Shown here in pieces: positions 1 through 9,453 of a DNA stretch of 64,000 nt. A model generated the notes under the pieces. The model was not told the origin of the DNA. It was given only the letters and a program-made list of their open reading frames with translations, and ran no database searches. Both the position numbers and the translations under genes were made by a program. The DNA is from Puccinia triticina (lineage: Eukaryota > Basidiomycota > Pucciniomycetes > Pucciniales > Pucciniaceae): the NCBI RefSeq assembly GCF_026914185.1, contig NC_070571.1, positions 682,001 through 746,000 on the forward strand. Reading direction: 5' to 3'. Every line of letters starts with the position of its first letter. The first letter of the stretch is position 1.

Positions 1-270
1 GCCCAGGCCAGCTAAAATACCTCACTCAGGGGCTGCCCTGGAGCTAAAATCCCTCACATTTGTCTATATAAGGAGCTCTCTTCCCCCCCATTTGTAGTTC
101 CTCAGTTTATTACTCATCAAGTTTTATACTCACCCATCACCCAAAAACACTTACGTACCCACTCAACCCTCTTACTTACATATAACAACTCTTACATACT
201 GAATAACAACCTTTTTTATACTGTGTCACGAGAAACTTATCTTGAGCTAACCACTCCTATCACTTATTAA

Positions 271-301
<31 letters not shown>

Positions 302-413
302 AGCTGGTAGTATAGAAGGGCAGAGCTTGCACCTCCTTCATCCCCTTCTCCATTCAGCAAAAGGGTTTCACAACCACTTTTGAGTCTTACAGCGCCGGGT
401 GTGAGCTGTGTAG
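1..413. other. Flank left of element A, probable retroelement remnant
   Basis: I see no convincing coding region. A TATA-like string (tctatataagg) lies at 63-73. From about 305 to 395 the sequence resembles the intron-like unit found in elements A and B: a tatagaa context, TTGCACCTCC near 326-335, a CAAAA block, CCACTTTTGAG and then TTACAG. The GTAAGT start is missing. The stretch is therefore probably a worn retroelement tail into which element A inserted. The last four bases before A (414-417, ACGG) are its target-site duplication. Confidence 0.4.
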
Positions 414-417
414 ACGG

Positions 418-1255
418 TGTGGTGGCCCCTCTCGTGGCCAGCTATTCAGGATCATCGCCGCCGCCAGGATTGTCATCAAGAGTCCAGTTTCAGTTTCATT
501 CCTCAAGTCTCAAGAAACATCAAGATTCTCAAGACCCTCAACTCCCCCATTTTTCCTCATCTTTCACCCTTCTCTTCCATACTCCTTCCCCCCTCTCTTT
601 TTTCATCTGCTGTGGGTTTATTCCCTGGTTTCTTCTGGTTCTCTTCCTTCTATTCTTTTTGTTCTGTCTGTTTTGGCCTGAGTCTTTCTGCTTCCTCCTT
701 CCTCTTTTCCTTCTCCTTTCCTCTGGTTCTTTTTCTTCTGTCTCCTCTCACTTTCATTTCTTTGTTCTTTGACTTGTGTTCTCTGTTTCCTGTTTCTCCT
801 GTTTGTTGTGTGTGTGTGCGCGCGTAGCGCGCGGAGGAGATGATGAAATACACGTGACATGTGGCTCTCCCGGAGTCCAAGTTCGCCGAACTTGGATGAT
901 GGGAGAGGCATGGCATTCTGATCCCCAGAATACGGACCATCAAGATTCAGAGATCATATCTTCAGAGTTCAAACTTTCGGGCTCCGTCCGCCGATCACCT
1001 TTCATCCAGAATCCCAGATCCTTTCTTTCTTCCTCTTTAAGATCACCCTCATCCCTTTTTCCTCAAACAAAACAACCGCCGCCGAGGATCCAAAACCCCG
1101 GCGAACCTCTCAAAACCACTCCAACCACAAAAGCTATCCCAGATCCCCACCCATTTCAGCGCCCATCTCGACGGACCACTCACCACGAGGGCAGCCTAAA
1201 CAGCATCCATCCCCTCACCCGACTGCCGCCGCTTAGCACGGACAGGAGTCCCTCA
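418..1255 (+). repeat. 5' LTR of element A
   Basis: Starts TGTGGTGGCCCC and ends GAGTCCCTCA, 838 bp. The middle is extremely pyrimidine-rich (about 500-780). It is followed by a GT/GC run with the near-palindrome GCGCGCGTAGCGCGCG near 819-834 and the inverted repeat CCAAGTTCGCCGAACTTGG near 885-905. It should carry the promoter, but I see no clear TATA box. Confidence 0.93.
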
Positions 1256-1257
1256 TT

Positions 1258-1307
1258 TGGTCCCCCGAGCCGGGATCGAACCAGCGACCTCAAGATTTAC
1301 AGTCTCG
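1258..1307 (+). other. Extended primer-binding site matching tRNA-Tyr(GTA), 50 nt
   Basis: Two bases after the 5' LTR the sequence begins TGGTCCCCCGAGCC. Its reverse complement is the 3' part of a tRNA: anticodon stem CGAGA/TCTTG, loop CTGTAAA (anticodon GTA), variable AGGTC, T arm GCTGG-TTCGATC-CCGGC, acceptor TCGGGGG, then ACCA. That is canonical positions 27-76, exactly 50 nt, without the intron that eukaryotic tRNA-Tyr genes usually carry after position 37. An ordinary PBS is about 8-18 nt. It is not a tRNA gene, because the D arm and 5' acceptor strand are absent and the CCA end is present. Element B has the same 50 nt. Confidence 0.85.
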
Positions 1308-1631
1308 TACTGTGGTTTTGAGGCCGTTTGGCGGTTATCAGTATTCTTTCCTTTCAATCCTTTCTCTGAATTTTCTTATCCATCCAAATCCACGAGGATT
1401 CCAGCTGAACGGAGTCTGGTTCTTTTCTCTTGACTATCCCGCACATCCACGACCACAAACAACCTTGATCGATCGTGCGGGCCTCTCTCCTTGAGCGGAT
1501 TCCTTTGAGGCGCCGACGGTGCCTCAGAGCAATTCCCTCTCAATCTCATTGATCTACTCCTTGTTTCAAAGGATCAAGACGACCCCTATCTCTCAATCGC
1601 TCTCTTGGATTCGATTCTTTCTTTCTTTTAG

Positions 1632-1662
1632 GGTTCAGCGGCGGGGCACTTGGGTTGTAGAA
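1632..1662 (+). other. Putative 31-nt micro-exon in the element A leader
   Basis: It is bounded on the left by a pyrimidine tract ending TTTTAG and on the right by GTAAGT. The sequence begins GGTTCAGCGGCGGGGCAC and ends TAGAA. The homologous segment in element B (27049-27079) is also 31 nt, between TTTTTTAG and GTAAGT. The matching 5' splice site upstream was not identified. Confidence 0.45.
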
Positions 1663-1772
1663 GTAAGTCCCCACCAAATCAGTGGCACCTCTGAAGTTCT
1701 ACCCGTCTTTTGTCAAAACATCATCGCCACTGCTGTGAGCCGCCCTTGTACGTCTCTCTGTATCATTTGCAG
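1663..1772 (+). other. Recurrent intron-like unit, copy 1 (110 nt)
   Basis: Begins GTAAGTCCCC and ends with a pyrimidine tract and TTTGCAG. It carries the shared internal blocks GGCACCTC, GTCAAAACAT, GCCACTGC and TGTGAGCC. It lies directly upstream of the gag start of element A. AGTGGC and GCCACT could pair as a stem. Seven other copies are listed separately. Confidence 0.7.
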
Positions 1773-1813
1773 TTTTGAGTTCATCTACGTCGGACGTTGT
1801 CCGGCCAGCGAGG

Positions 1814-4801
1814 ATGGTCAAAATCGACGATGAGGATCGGGACCTTGAATTTGACGGGACAAATGTCGAGGGGTTCCTCGAAGCATACCAAACAGCAGCT
1901 AAAGAGGACGGCGCATCAGAATTTGACATGGCCTATCAGCTCGAGTGCTTCATTTCAACGTACGATGTTCTAGATGTGGTCGAGACCCTTGATGGATTTG
2001 AGGATCACGACTGGGCGAAGCTCAAAGCATCAATGCTTGCTTACTGGGGTCGAGCTGATGTATCTCGGTTCTTGCGTCAAGATCTTGAAGCTCTAGTGCG
2101 GACGTGGTCCGCAAAAGGAGGAATTTCTTCAGTTAACGACTACCAGATCTTTCGGCAGTCCTGGGATCCGATTCAGTCATCCCTGCTTAGGAACAATCAG
2201 ATCGGTACCGTTGAAGAGATCAAAACTGACTTTTATCTCGCCTTCTCCGTTGGTATTCAAGAGCAAATCCGGGCCGAGCTGATCAGGAAGAAGATAAGGA
2301 TAACCACGCGCAATCAACGATTTCAGCTCCCGAGTTTTGAGAAGCTCAGCGAAGCTGTCAATCAGGTCATGCTGAATCTGGAAGCCGACCAACATGCCAC
2401 GGAATTCTTGGATTCACGCAAATCCTCACCGCCTGTGGACGAATTTCCTAAGGTGCCGCGATCATCAAGGAAGCACTGTGAGAGGGAACTCTCAGATCCC
2501 CAGGTTCCTCAAGCCCCAGATTCAAAGCCTAGTCTTCCCAATCGCCGCGTCGGCATTGTAGAGTTCACACTTCAGGATCTAGAATTCCTAGCTCAATCGT
2601 GGTCAGAAGAGGAGGGCAGATCGTTCGCTGAGGATTGTCCAGTCTTCTGCCGATCTTGGGATTCCCTTTTTTCCGCGCTAGTTGGGAAGTCCTTTTATAT
2701 CAACACTCTTGAAGAAGTTAAGAGCTCGTGTTATGAAGTATTTTCCCTGATCGCTCAACCTTCATCGCTCAGTTCACCGGAAGCAGCCTCCGATTCAGAT
2801 CAGAAAGACTTTTCCTTGTCTAGTCCAATTGCGTCTCCGTCTCTTGTCGAAAATGTTCAATGCCATCCTGCCCGAAAACAACCTGATGATCTCAAGCCCT
2901 TCAAAATCCTTCCTGTATTCTATCCTCCAGGCCTCAGTCTCTCCAAGGAGCCCACTCGTACGTTTGCCGACCCGCAAGAAAAAGATGTCAAGAAGGCTAT
3001 TTTAGATCCGAAGCCGCCCTCAGTCATTGCATCCAATCCCTTTCCCCGAGGCAATCAATCCAACCCTTCTCAAGGTTCTTTCAAGGATCCCATCTCTGTG
3101 TCCGATCCAGTCACATCCTTATCCACATTTGAATCTTTTAGATCCAACCCCTTCCAAAGACAAGATGATAGTCGCCAGTCTCCCGAGGGTCTCGGTGCAT
3201 CCTTTCCCCCAGGTCTTGGTCTCTCCAGGGAGTCCGCGCGTACGATCCCCGGGTCAGAGTTGAACACTGATTCCGAGTTTTCCCAACAAACAATCAAAGA
3301 GCCGACGACCTCGCGTGATTGTGTCAGGAATCTGAGTGTTGGTCTCTGCGCAAACCCTGGTCCCGAATCCTGGGATGTCTTGGATTCTAGATCGCTCGAC
3401 AAATGGGTCCGGGCTCCTCTTAACCTGATTGGCTTCCGTGATCTCCTTGCCTGTCATCGCGGTCCATCCTTTCAGATCAACTCAAGCGGTTCTCTTGTCT
3501 CGCATGGCAAAGTGGATCCTGGACTTGCATGGAGTCGAACTGGAGTAGGCTCCGATTCAATCCCAACATCCGAAGATCGCCTCCGAAATGAGGGTAAACT
3601 ACCTTTACTTCAGCCGGAGCGCGGTCGAGGAGGCTTAGTTTTAGTGGAGGCAAGGAGTATAGAAGTAAGTTCTCTCCTTAGTATGCGCCTCCGGGTAGAT
3701 ACCTACCGTGTTGTCAAAACTCTACATCCTGCCACTCTCGTGAGCCGTACTTGGTCGCTTTTCTCTTTTCCTAGTGAGGTGTCGATACGGCCGATTACTC
3801 TCAATCGTTTCAGCAAGATCAAGCCGCCCTCCTTTCATCCGAAAGAGGACGATGAGTGGGTTCGGAAGCTGCAACTCAAGGGGAAGCGCTCAACTCTTTG
3901 GGTTCCTCAACTTTCTAGCGCGAATCTTAGCCCGCTGACCTCAACTCAGAAGGCTATCGTTCTGAAACAACCAACCAACATGGTTCTGATCAGCCAGCCC
4001 CGCCAGCTCGCGGAGCGCTTGGTTCAGCTTGAAGATCCGCTATCGTTCGACGGCGCGGAGTTGCTCTTCACGCCAGAAGGTCATCTCCATAAAAGGAATA
4101 AGCTATCCGTGTTTTATCTCGAGAAGGTTTTGATTACGGCTTTGTTTCAAGATCCTCGTTCAATTGGGATCAAGACGTTTCAGGAGCTCCTCCGCAACAA
4201 GGGTATGGTTGAGCGGGGACACGGCCCTCTGAAAGCGGCGTTAGTCAAGCTGGCGGGCGAGTCGGGCAAGAACTGCCGGAAGTTCCTGCCTTTGGTCTTG
4301 TTTGCCAATCGTATTTCAACTAAGCGCACGACGGGTTATTCCCCGTATGAGCTTGTCTTCGGGCAGCGTGCGGCCCTGCCAATCGATTTGGACATTGAAT
4401 CCTACCTCGGCGTCGACTGGGAAGAAGTCCGCGACACGACGGATCTCTTGGTAGCACGGTCCAAGCAGCTTGAGAGGAGCGAAGATTCTCGGCGTCTCGC
4501 GTACGAGAGGATGGTGAATTCGCGTGAAGAGTCCGTTCGATACTGGCAAGAGAAGAACTTCGGGAAATTTCGGCATCCGCTCCAGTCTGGCGACCTCGTC
4601 CTCGCCTACAACCGATCTCTAGAAGTGCAATGGGGGCAGCTTTTTGCCCACAAGTGGAACGGCCCCTACCGAATTGTCAAGCAGGTTCAAGGGGGTTCTT
4701 ACGTCCTCGCGGAGCTTGATGGGACGGAGCTCAAACGCCGTTTTGCGGCGGATCAGGTCAAGCGGTACTTTCCGCGTGGGGGCATTACTGACCAAAAGTA
4801 A
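1814..4801 (+). CDS. Element A Gag fused to integrase C-terminal region
   Basis: One uninterrupted frame of 995 codons from ATG 1814. The same frame is open back to about 1775, but no ATG lies there. The first ~200 residues match the Gag of element B (the GASEFDMA, VETLDGF and YWGRADVSRF regions). The last ~200 residues, from GMVERGH onward (nt 4204-4798), are almost identical to the end of B's integrase and include the glutamate of the DDE triad, KRTTGYSPYELVFGQ and KWNGPYRIVKQV. No CCHC zinc knuckle, DSG protease, RT or RNase H is present. About 2560-2760 looks like a diverged second copy of the gag segment at 2080-2270 (QDLExL ... SWDxxxS). An intron-like unit lies in frame at 3665-3774. 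Made by deletion from an autonomous parent; Gag is likely the only functional product. Confidence 0.85.
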   Translation: MVKIDDEDRDLEFDGTNVEGFLEAYQTAAKEDGASEFDMAYQLECFISTYDVLDVVETLDGFEDHDWAKLKASMLAYWGRADVSRFLRQDLEALVRTWSAKGGISSVNDYQIFRQSWDPIQSSLLRNNQIGTVEEIKTDFYLAFSVGIQEQIRAELIRKKIRITTRNQRFQLPSFEKLSEAVNQVMLNLEADQHATEFLDSRKSSPPVDEFPKVPRSSRKHCERELSDPQVPQAPDSKPSLPNRRVGIVEFTLQDLEFLAQSWSEEEGRSFAEDCPVFCRSWDSLFSALVGKSFYINTLEEVKSSCYEVFSLIAQPSSLSSPEAASDSDQKDFSLSSPIASPSLVENVQCHPARKQPDDLKPFKILPVFYPPGLSLSKEPTRTFADPQEKDVKKAILDPKPPSVIASNPFPRGNQSNPSQGSFKDPISVSDPVTSLSTFESFRSNPFQRQDDSRQSPEGLGASFPPGLGLSRESARTIPGSELNTDSEFSQQTIKEPTTSRDCVRNLSVGLCANPGPESWDVLDSRSLDKWVRAPLNLIGFRDLLACHRGPSFQINSSGSLVSHGKVDPGLAWSRTGVGSDSIPTSEDRLRNEGKLPLLQPERGRGGLVLVEARSIEVSSLLSMRLRVDTYRVVKTLHPATLVSRTWSLFSFPSEVSIRPITLNRFSKIKPPSFHPKEDDEWVRKLQLKGKRSTLWVPQLSSANLSPLTSTQKAIVLKQPTNMVLISQPRQLAERLVQLEDPLSFDGAELLFTPEGHLHKRNKLSVFYLEKVLITALFQDPRSIGIKTFQELLRNKGMVERGHGPLKAALVKLAGESGKNCRKFLPLVLFANRISTKRTTGYSPYELVFGQRAALPIDLDIESYLGVDWEEVRDTTDLLVARSKQLERSEDSRRLAYERMVNSREESVRYWQEKNFGKFRHPLQSGDLVLAYNRSLEVQWGQLFAHKWNGPYRIVKQVQGGSYVLAELDGTELKRRFAADQVKRYFPRGGITDQK
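3665..3774 (+). other. Recurrent intron-like unit, copy 2 (110 nt)
   Basis: GTAAGTTCTC at 3665, then TAGTATGCGCCTCC, GTCAAAAC, GCCACTCTCG, TGAGCC, and a pyrimidine tract ending CCTAG at 3774. It sits in phase 0 of the element A frame and is open if retained. If spliced, the junction reads GAA then TGA, so Gag would stop at once and not reach the integrase segment. It is the positional counterpart of copy 6 in element B (shared upstream CCGAAATGAGG). Confidence 0.65.
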
Positions 4802-4914
4802 GTCCCCCTCCTTAGTATGCACCTCGGGCTCTACTGCCACCTTCGTCGTAAGCTCTACTCCAGCCACTGTCGTGAGCCGCCCGCGGGGACCCCTCCTCTT
4901 TCCGCTTTCTTTAG
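4798..4914 (+). other. Recurrent intron-like unit, copy 3 (117 nt), at the stop codon
   Basis: The stop codon TAA of the element A frame is part of GTAAGT (AAAAGTAAGT). Shared blocks TAGTATGCACCTC, GCCACTGTCG and TGAGCC follow, with a pyrimidine tract ending TTTAG at 4914. Copy 7 in element B has the identical placement relative to its pol stop. Confidence 0.65.
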
Positions 4915-4984
4915 GTTTTCCCTCTCTCTCTTGGCCGCAAATCCGTCAAAGGAGTCTGGGGACAGACTCCAAGTGGTGGGTGGA

Positions 4985-5822
4985 TGTGGTGGCCCCTCTC
5001 GTGGCCAGCTATTCAGGATCATCGCCGCCGCCAGGATTGTCATCAAGAGTCCAGTTTCAGTTTCATTCCTCAAGTCTCAAGAAACATCAAGATTCTCAAG
5101 ACCCTCAACTCCCCCATTTTTCCTCATCTTTCACCCTTCTCTTCCATACTCCTTCCCCCCTCTCTTTTTTCATCTGCTGTGGGTTTATTCCCTGGTTTCT
5201 TCTGGTTCTCTTCCTTCTATTCTTTTTGTTCTGTCTGTTTTGGCCTGAGTCTTTCTGCTTCCTCCTTCCTCTTTTCCTTCTCCTTTCCTCTGGTTCTTTT
5301 TCTTCTGTCTCCTCTCACTTTCATTTCTTTGTTCTTTGACTTGTGTTCTCTGTTTCCTGTTTCTCCTGTTTGTTGTGTGTGTGTGCGCGCGTAGCGCGCG
5401 GAGGAGATGATGAAATACACGTGACATGTGGCTCTCCCGGAGTCCAAGTTTGCCGAACTTGGATGATGGGAGAGGCATGGCATTCTGATCCCCAGAATAC
5501 GGACCATCAAGATTCAGAGATCATATCTTCAGAGTTCAAACTTTCGGGCTCCGTCCGCCGATCACCTTTCATCCAGAATCCCAGATCCTTTCTTTCTTCC
5601 TCTTTAAGATCACCCTCATCCCTTTTTCCTCAAACAAAACAACCGCCGCCGAGGATCCAAAACCCCGGCGAACCTCTCAAAACCACTCCAACCACAAAAG
5701 CTATCCCAGATCCCCACCCATTTCAGCGCCCATCTCGACGGACCACTCACCACGAGGGCAGCCTAAACAGCATCCATCCCCTCACCCGACTGCCGCCGCT
5801 TAGCACGGACAGGAGTCCCTCA
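4985..5822 (+). repeat. 3' LTR of element A
   Basis: 838 bp, starts TGTGGTGGCC and ends CCTCA. Matches 418-1255 with one difference noticed. Followed by ACGG, the target-site duplication. Confidence 0.93.
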
Positions 5823-5890
5823 ACGGTGAGAGGCATAGTCAGGAAACAAGGTGCACAAGTATATATGATATCTGCCAAGATCAGTCGCAA

Positions 5891-6228
5891 TCAATTACCG
5901 TCAACGGAGACTCGCCTTCCTAACGGATCAATGCCCCAAAGGGAGCCTGCTGAAGCCCAGCGGAAAGCGGCGGCTTCCTTGTAGGATTTCTCGAGGAAGA
6001 ATATCCAAAGGCATATCTCTACATTGGGGGTTAGTGCGTCAGCGGAGGAAGATGCAAATGAACAGATAACTCGGAGGGCTGACCTGTTGCCTTGCAATTG
6101 TTAATCCCGTAGACGGCCATCTCGCTGAGGATCTCCTTGGACACCGCGCGTTTGGCAGCCTGCAATTCTAATCCGTGCCAGCGCCGATAATTGTCTCCCG
6201 TGGACATCCAATCAAGGAGTATGGTCAT
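5891..6228 (-). CDS. Trihelix/Myb-like DNA-binding protein, probable Harbinger partner (two exons)
   Basis: Exon 1 runs from ATG 6228 to 6084. A 65-nt intron (6083-6019) begins GTCAGC and ends with CTAAC and ATGTAG. Exon 2 runs 6018-5891. The join keeps frame and gives 90 residues. Tryptophans and conserved hydrophobics (LLDWMSTGDNYRRWHG, KEILSEMAVYGI, then LEKSYKEAAAFRWASAG) fit a trihelix/SANT-like domain of the kind often found beside fungal transposases. PIF/Harbinger elements normally encode such a protein besides the transposase, and this gene is on the same strand, 0.9 kb downstream of one. The 5' splice site is weak, and the protein is short, so it may be truncated near element A. Family assignment is inference. 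Confidence 0.5.
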
Positions 6229-6519
6229 TGAAGGAGGCCCACCATTGACCCCGTCAGAGCTCCACGAGGTTCCTCAAACTTTTGTCATTTTATGGCTTGT
6301 TCCAGTTGATGTGTTGTGTGGGTGAAAAATTGCAGACTATTGACCGGAGGGGTGGGAATAGGTGGATGAGGGAGATCCCGGATGAGGCCTTCTAGCTTGG
6401 GGAGTCCGGATCCACCCGAACTGTGGGCCACGTGTCATCCCGAGTTTCATCCGATTCTACTAGGATTGACACCCAGCCGCTAAACTCACAAGGACGCCGC
6501 AAAGGGATCATCCACAGGC

Positions 6520-7110
6520 ATGGGCGACACAAAGGACACCACTGGTCCTTCCCAGGCCTCTAGCTCCCAGCCATTTGACCCGGCCAACGACCCTAGCATC
6601 CCAGATTCCAATGAGCAGGAGACGATAGCACTTCACATGCAAGTCCTGGTCACAACCGAGCTAGCCACATCAGTAGATGTTGGCGAAGGTCCCCGTCGCC
6701 AACAGGGGGATGATAATGGGACCATATTTGAACAGGTTAGCAACAATATTCTGGCGCTGGGCACCAAGGATGCTATAACTGACCATGGTAAACATGGCTA
6801 GAATAACCAACCTGTCAGCAGCCCCGTCCTGGTCTCGTTGGAGGGGAATGAAGAGTCCACCGCGGTATACTCCTCTGAAACAGCATGGGGCATCAGTGAG
6901 CCCATGTCATCCTGCCATTCCACGGTCTCATTGGACGATTACAACAGCCCAGATGACGTGCAGAGGGCATCACGTCTTGCGATGTGCCGTATCCGCCTTG
7001 CCATGGACGCCGCGGGGGCATGGCAAACAGGAGATGCATTAGCCGAAGCCGAGGCTTGGGAAGCCGCGGAGGCATTGGACGCAGCGGCTCAGCAGCCACA
7101 TCAAGAATAG
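6520..7110 (+). pseudogene. Unrecognised gene interrupted by one TAG
   Basis: Frame from ATG 6520 is closed by TAG at 6799-6801 and then stays open in the same frame to 7110, for 197 codons in all. The first part is polar (GDTKDTTGPSQASSSQPFDP). The last part ends in an alanine/glutamate-rich stretch (DALAEAEAWEAAEALDAAAQ) that should be helical. No domain recognised. It lies between the trihelix-like gene and the Harbinger transposase, on the opposite strand, so it could be an extra gene of that transposon or an unrelated decayed gene. The in-frame continuation after the stop is the main reason to think it was once one gene. Confidence 0.4.
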
Positions 7111-7167
7111 CAATATTACTTAATACTATCTCCTGATTTATAAGCTAGGTCAAATTAAACAAGCTAG

Positions 7168-8505
7168 CTACACTAAATGACTCCGGAGCCTATCCCGGAT
7201 TGAGTTCATGTGTTCAACTTGAGGAATTGGGTTATTCCCAGGTCGGTCCCCTGCGTGGGCATTGGCCGCCGGGACCTTGTTAAAAAACCCTTCATTACTG
7301 CTCCTTTGGTCCCAAATTTGAAGATAGAGGGATCCCCTCTTTTGAAGGAGGTTGTGAAGGACCATACACGCAAAGGTGTTGTTCCTTGCTCGGAGGGGCC
7401 TGGCCTTCTGCGCGGTTAAGAGGATCCGGAATCGATTCTTCAGCTGCCCAAAGGCACGTTCCACGACCATCCTTGTTGAAGAGTGGATGAAATTGAATTT
7501 GACATTGTCTGCGCGCGCGAGAGAAGGACACGGTACCAGTATCCTTACGTTGGAAGGATAGCCGGCGTCCTCTATGAGATAAGAGCCGTCCGGTATCATT
7601 GGCGTGGCCGGCGAAGCTGGTGATAGACTGTGTCCCAGTTGTGAACGCCAAAAAAGCCGGCTATCGTGCATCGATCCTTGGGCCCCACCGCTCACCTGAT
7701 TCCACGGGATCATAAAGTGAGCCAATCGGAACGGACGAAGTGGAAGGAAACTATGTAATAGATGTACATTACGGAAGTTGCCATCTCCGTCTACGACACA
7801 TTGGAAGACAATGGACAACCAACTCTTCCTGTTGATGTAACCCTTCCAACAATCCTCCGCGGGCATTGCCAAAGGGATGTGGGTCCCGTCAATTGCGCCA
7901 ACTATGTCGGGGATGCCATGCCTCTCTTCAAATGAAGCCTTGATCTCATCCCATTGTGCATTGTTGTTCAGATCAGGAAAGCTGCAATTCAAGCTGTCAG
8001 CCAGTCAGGAAAAACCCAATGGAGAGGAGTAGTAGAGTTGAACACACCAGACAGTAGTCAAACGGAAGTTCTCAAGCACGGCAATCACAAACCGCGAAGA
8101 AGCTTTATCGGCGGTTTCCTTGCCAATGCTAAAAACATGGCCAATTGTCACATAACTGGCGCCGTGGCCAAGCCAATAAAGCCCAACAGCCACCTGAGCC
8201 TCCACAGATAGAGGATCTCCTCGCCGCATGCAATCGAGCTGCAATGAATCTCGTAAGCTGTTGGCCAGCCATTGGAAATCTGCCAACGGCATGCGGAAGT
8301 ATTCGACGAATCGTGTGTGAGGCATGAGAGGATCGTTCCAAGGCTCCCATCGGGGGGGTCGCTTCGCCTGCCGGGCTGCTCGTGTATAAATCTCCTCGTG
8401 CGGTCGCTGATTCAATAACCAGATGGCCATCAGTTGATTTGTTGGGTTCATAAGCGGTAGGGGTATCATTGTGGCGTGGCGTTGGCGATCGAGCCAGAAG
8501 GTCAT
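7168..8505 (-). CDS. PIF/Harbinger (HARBI1-like) DDE transposase, two exons
   Basis: Exon 1 runs from ATG 8505 to 8048. A 54-nt intron (8047-7994) starts GTGTGT and ends CTGACTGGCTGACAG. Exon 2 runs 7993-7168. The spliced frame is exactly 428 codons. The N-terminal part carries a helix-turn-helix-like segment (GHGASYVTIGHVFSIGKETA). The nuclease triad is visible: D in VGAIDGTHI (about residue 187), D in MHDSRLFW (about 260) and E in VERAFGQLKNRFRIL (about 331), spaced as in HARBI1-type transposases. It would cut and paste the element at TWA-like targets. I could not find matching terminal inverted repeats, so the element limits are unknown. No disabling change seen. Confidence 0.85.
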
Positions 8506-9453
8506 CTGTTCTCAGCAGGAAGAGTCTGGCACTGCCGAGGCTCCGAAGCCCCAAGAGTTAGCAGATGTATGGCTGTATTTGAGCCTGAACAGTATGACCG
8601 GCGCAACAATTCAGCCATGTCCTTTCCAATAACGGGCATGGCACGCGTGCATGGAACACTGGCTAGGGCCTCTGACCCGCTTCATGGCCGCGATGCATGG
8701 GGAGTTTATACCTGCACCCATTGGTTTGAAATTAATATTAAATGATTTTGAAAAAAAAAAAAATGAAATTTCTTTTAATATATATTTTCAAAATGTTTTC
8801 AGTTGTTTTTCAAAAATATCTCAGAAATATGTTTATAATTGCGGCCTGAGAATAACAAGACTTAAGGTTTAAATTTCATCTTTAGTCAGCTCATGGTGTT
8901 CTTCATGAGAAAAGAAGTGAGGAAACAAAACAAATGATAATCTTGTACCTTAAGGGCAGTGGTAGACAAGTGAGGATATGTTCTGGAGTAGCACGGAAAA
9001 GTGAGAGAACAAGATAAAAGAAAAAGGAGATCTGAGAATAACAAGAGTGCGGTACGAGTTTGTCGCAAGCTGCCGATGATAACAATGAAAAAGGATTGGT
9101 GCGGAGTATTGGTGTTGAGTGTGTGAAGAGCGGATCTGAGTTGTGGTGAAAAGGGGGGGTGAACTGGTTTGAGCTGGTGTTTGGTCAAAGGGAACTGGAC
9201 AGTAGCTGGGGAAAAAATAAACAGAGCACAGAAAGTTAGGCCTTTTATACTTGAGATGTTTGCTGATGTGGCTTCAGAGAGTACGCACAAGTTTTGGCCT
9301 GGTTAGGTCACAGGGTCCAGGGTTTGCCCTACGAGGCGTTTAGGGCGCTCGGTTGCTGGCTGGATTGGTCCGGATTGGAGAGCAGGTTTGTGTTGACCTG
9401 ACCGTTCTGGTTGGTTTCTCGGTCCATGTTTTCTTTGCCTGAATGGAGCGGTA
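8506..9453. other. Intergenic, no gene recognised
   Basis: AT-rich from about 8735 to 8880 with an A13 run near 8751. Open frames here lack recognisable domains and look like chance. The last five bases (CGGTA, 9449-9453) are the target-site duplication of element E. Confidence 0.5.

Larger units (their letters stand above)
418..5822 (+). mobile_element. Element A: non-autonomous Ty3/Gypsy LTR retrotransposon
   Basis: Two 838-bp direct LTRs (418-1255 and 4985-5822) begin TGTGG and end CCTCA. They bracket one long open frame. The 4-bp flanks are identical: ACGG at 414-417 and at 5823-5826. I found a single difference between the LTRs (C versus T near 890/5457), so insertion was recent. A purine-rich tract (AAGTGGTGGGTGGA) abuts the 3' LTR. 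Protease, reverse transcriptase, RNase H and the integrase catalytic core are missing, so the element must have been moved by an autonomous relative. Element B in this window has the closest Gag and integrase tail. Confidence 0.93.

Noticed and set aside
380..943. Several open frames on both strands in the A LTR (repeated at 4985-5510)
   Set aside because: Low-complexity pyrimidine-rich sequence translated to F/S/L or R/K/E runs; it lies inside an LTR.
1258..1307. tRNA-Tyr gene on the minus strand
   Set aside because: Only positions 27-76 are present, the CCA is encoded, and the location is two bases after an LTR in two elements. It is a primer-binding site.
8886..9290. Minus-strand open frame of 134 codons
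   Set aside because: No domain, no splice context, composition like random sequence.
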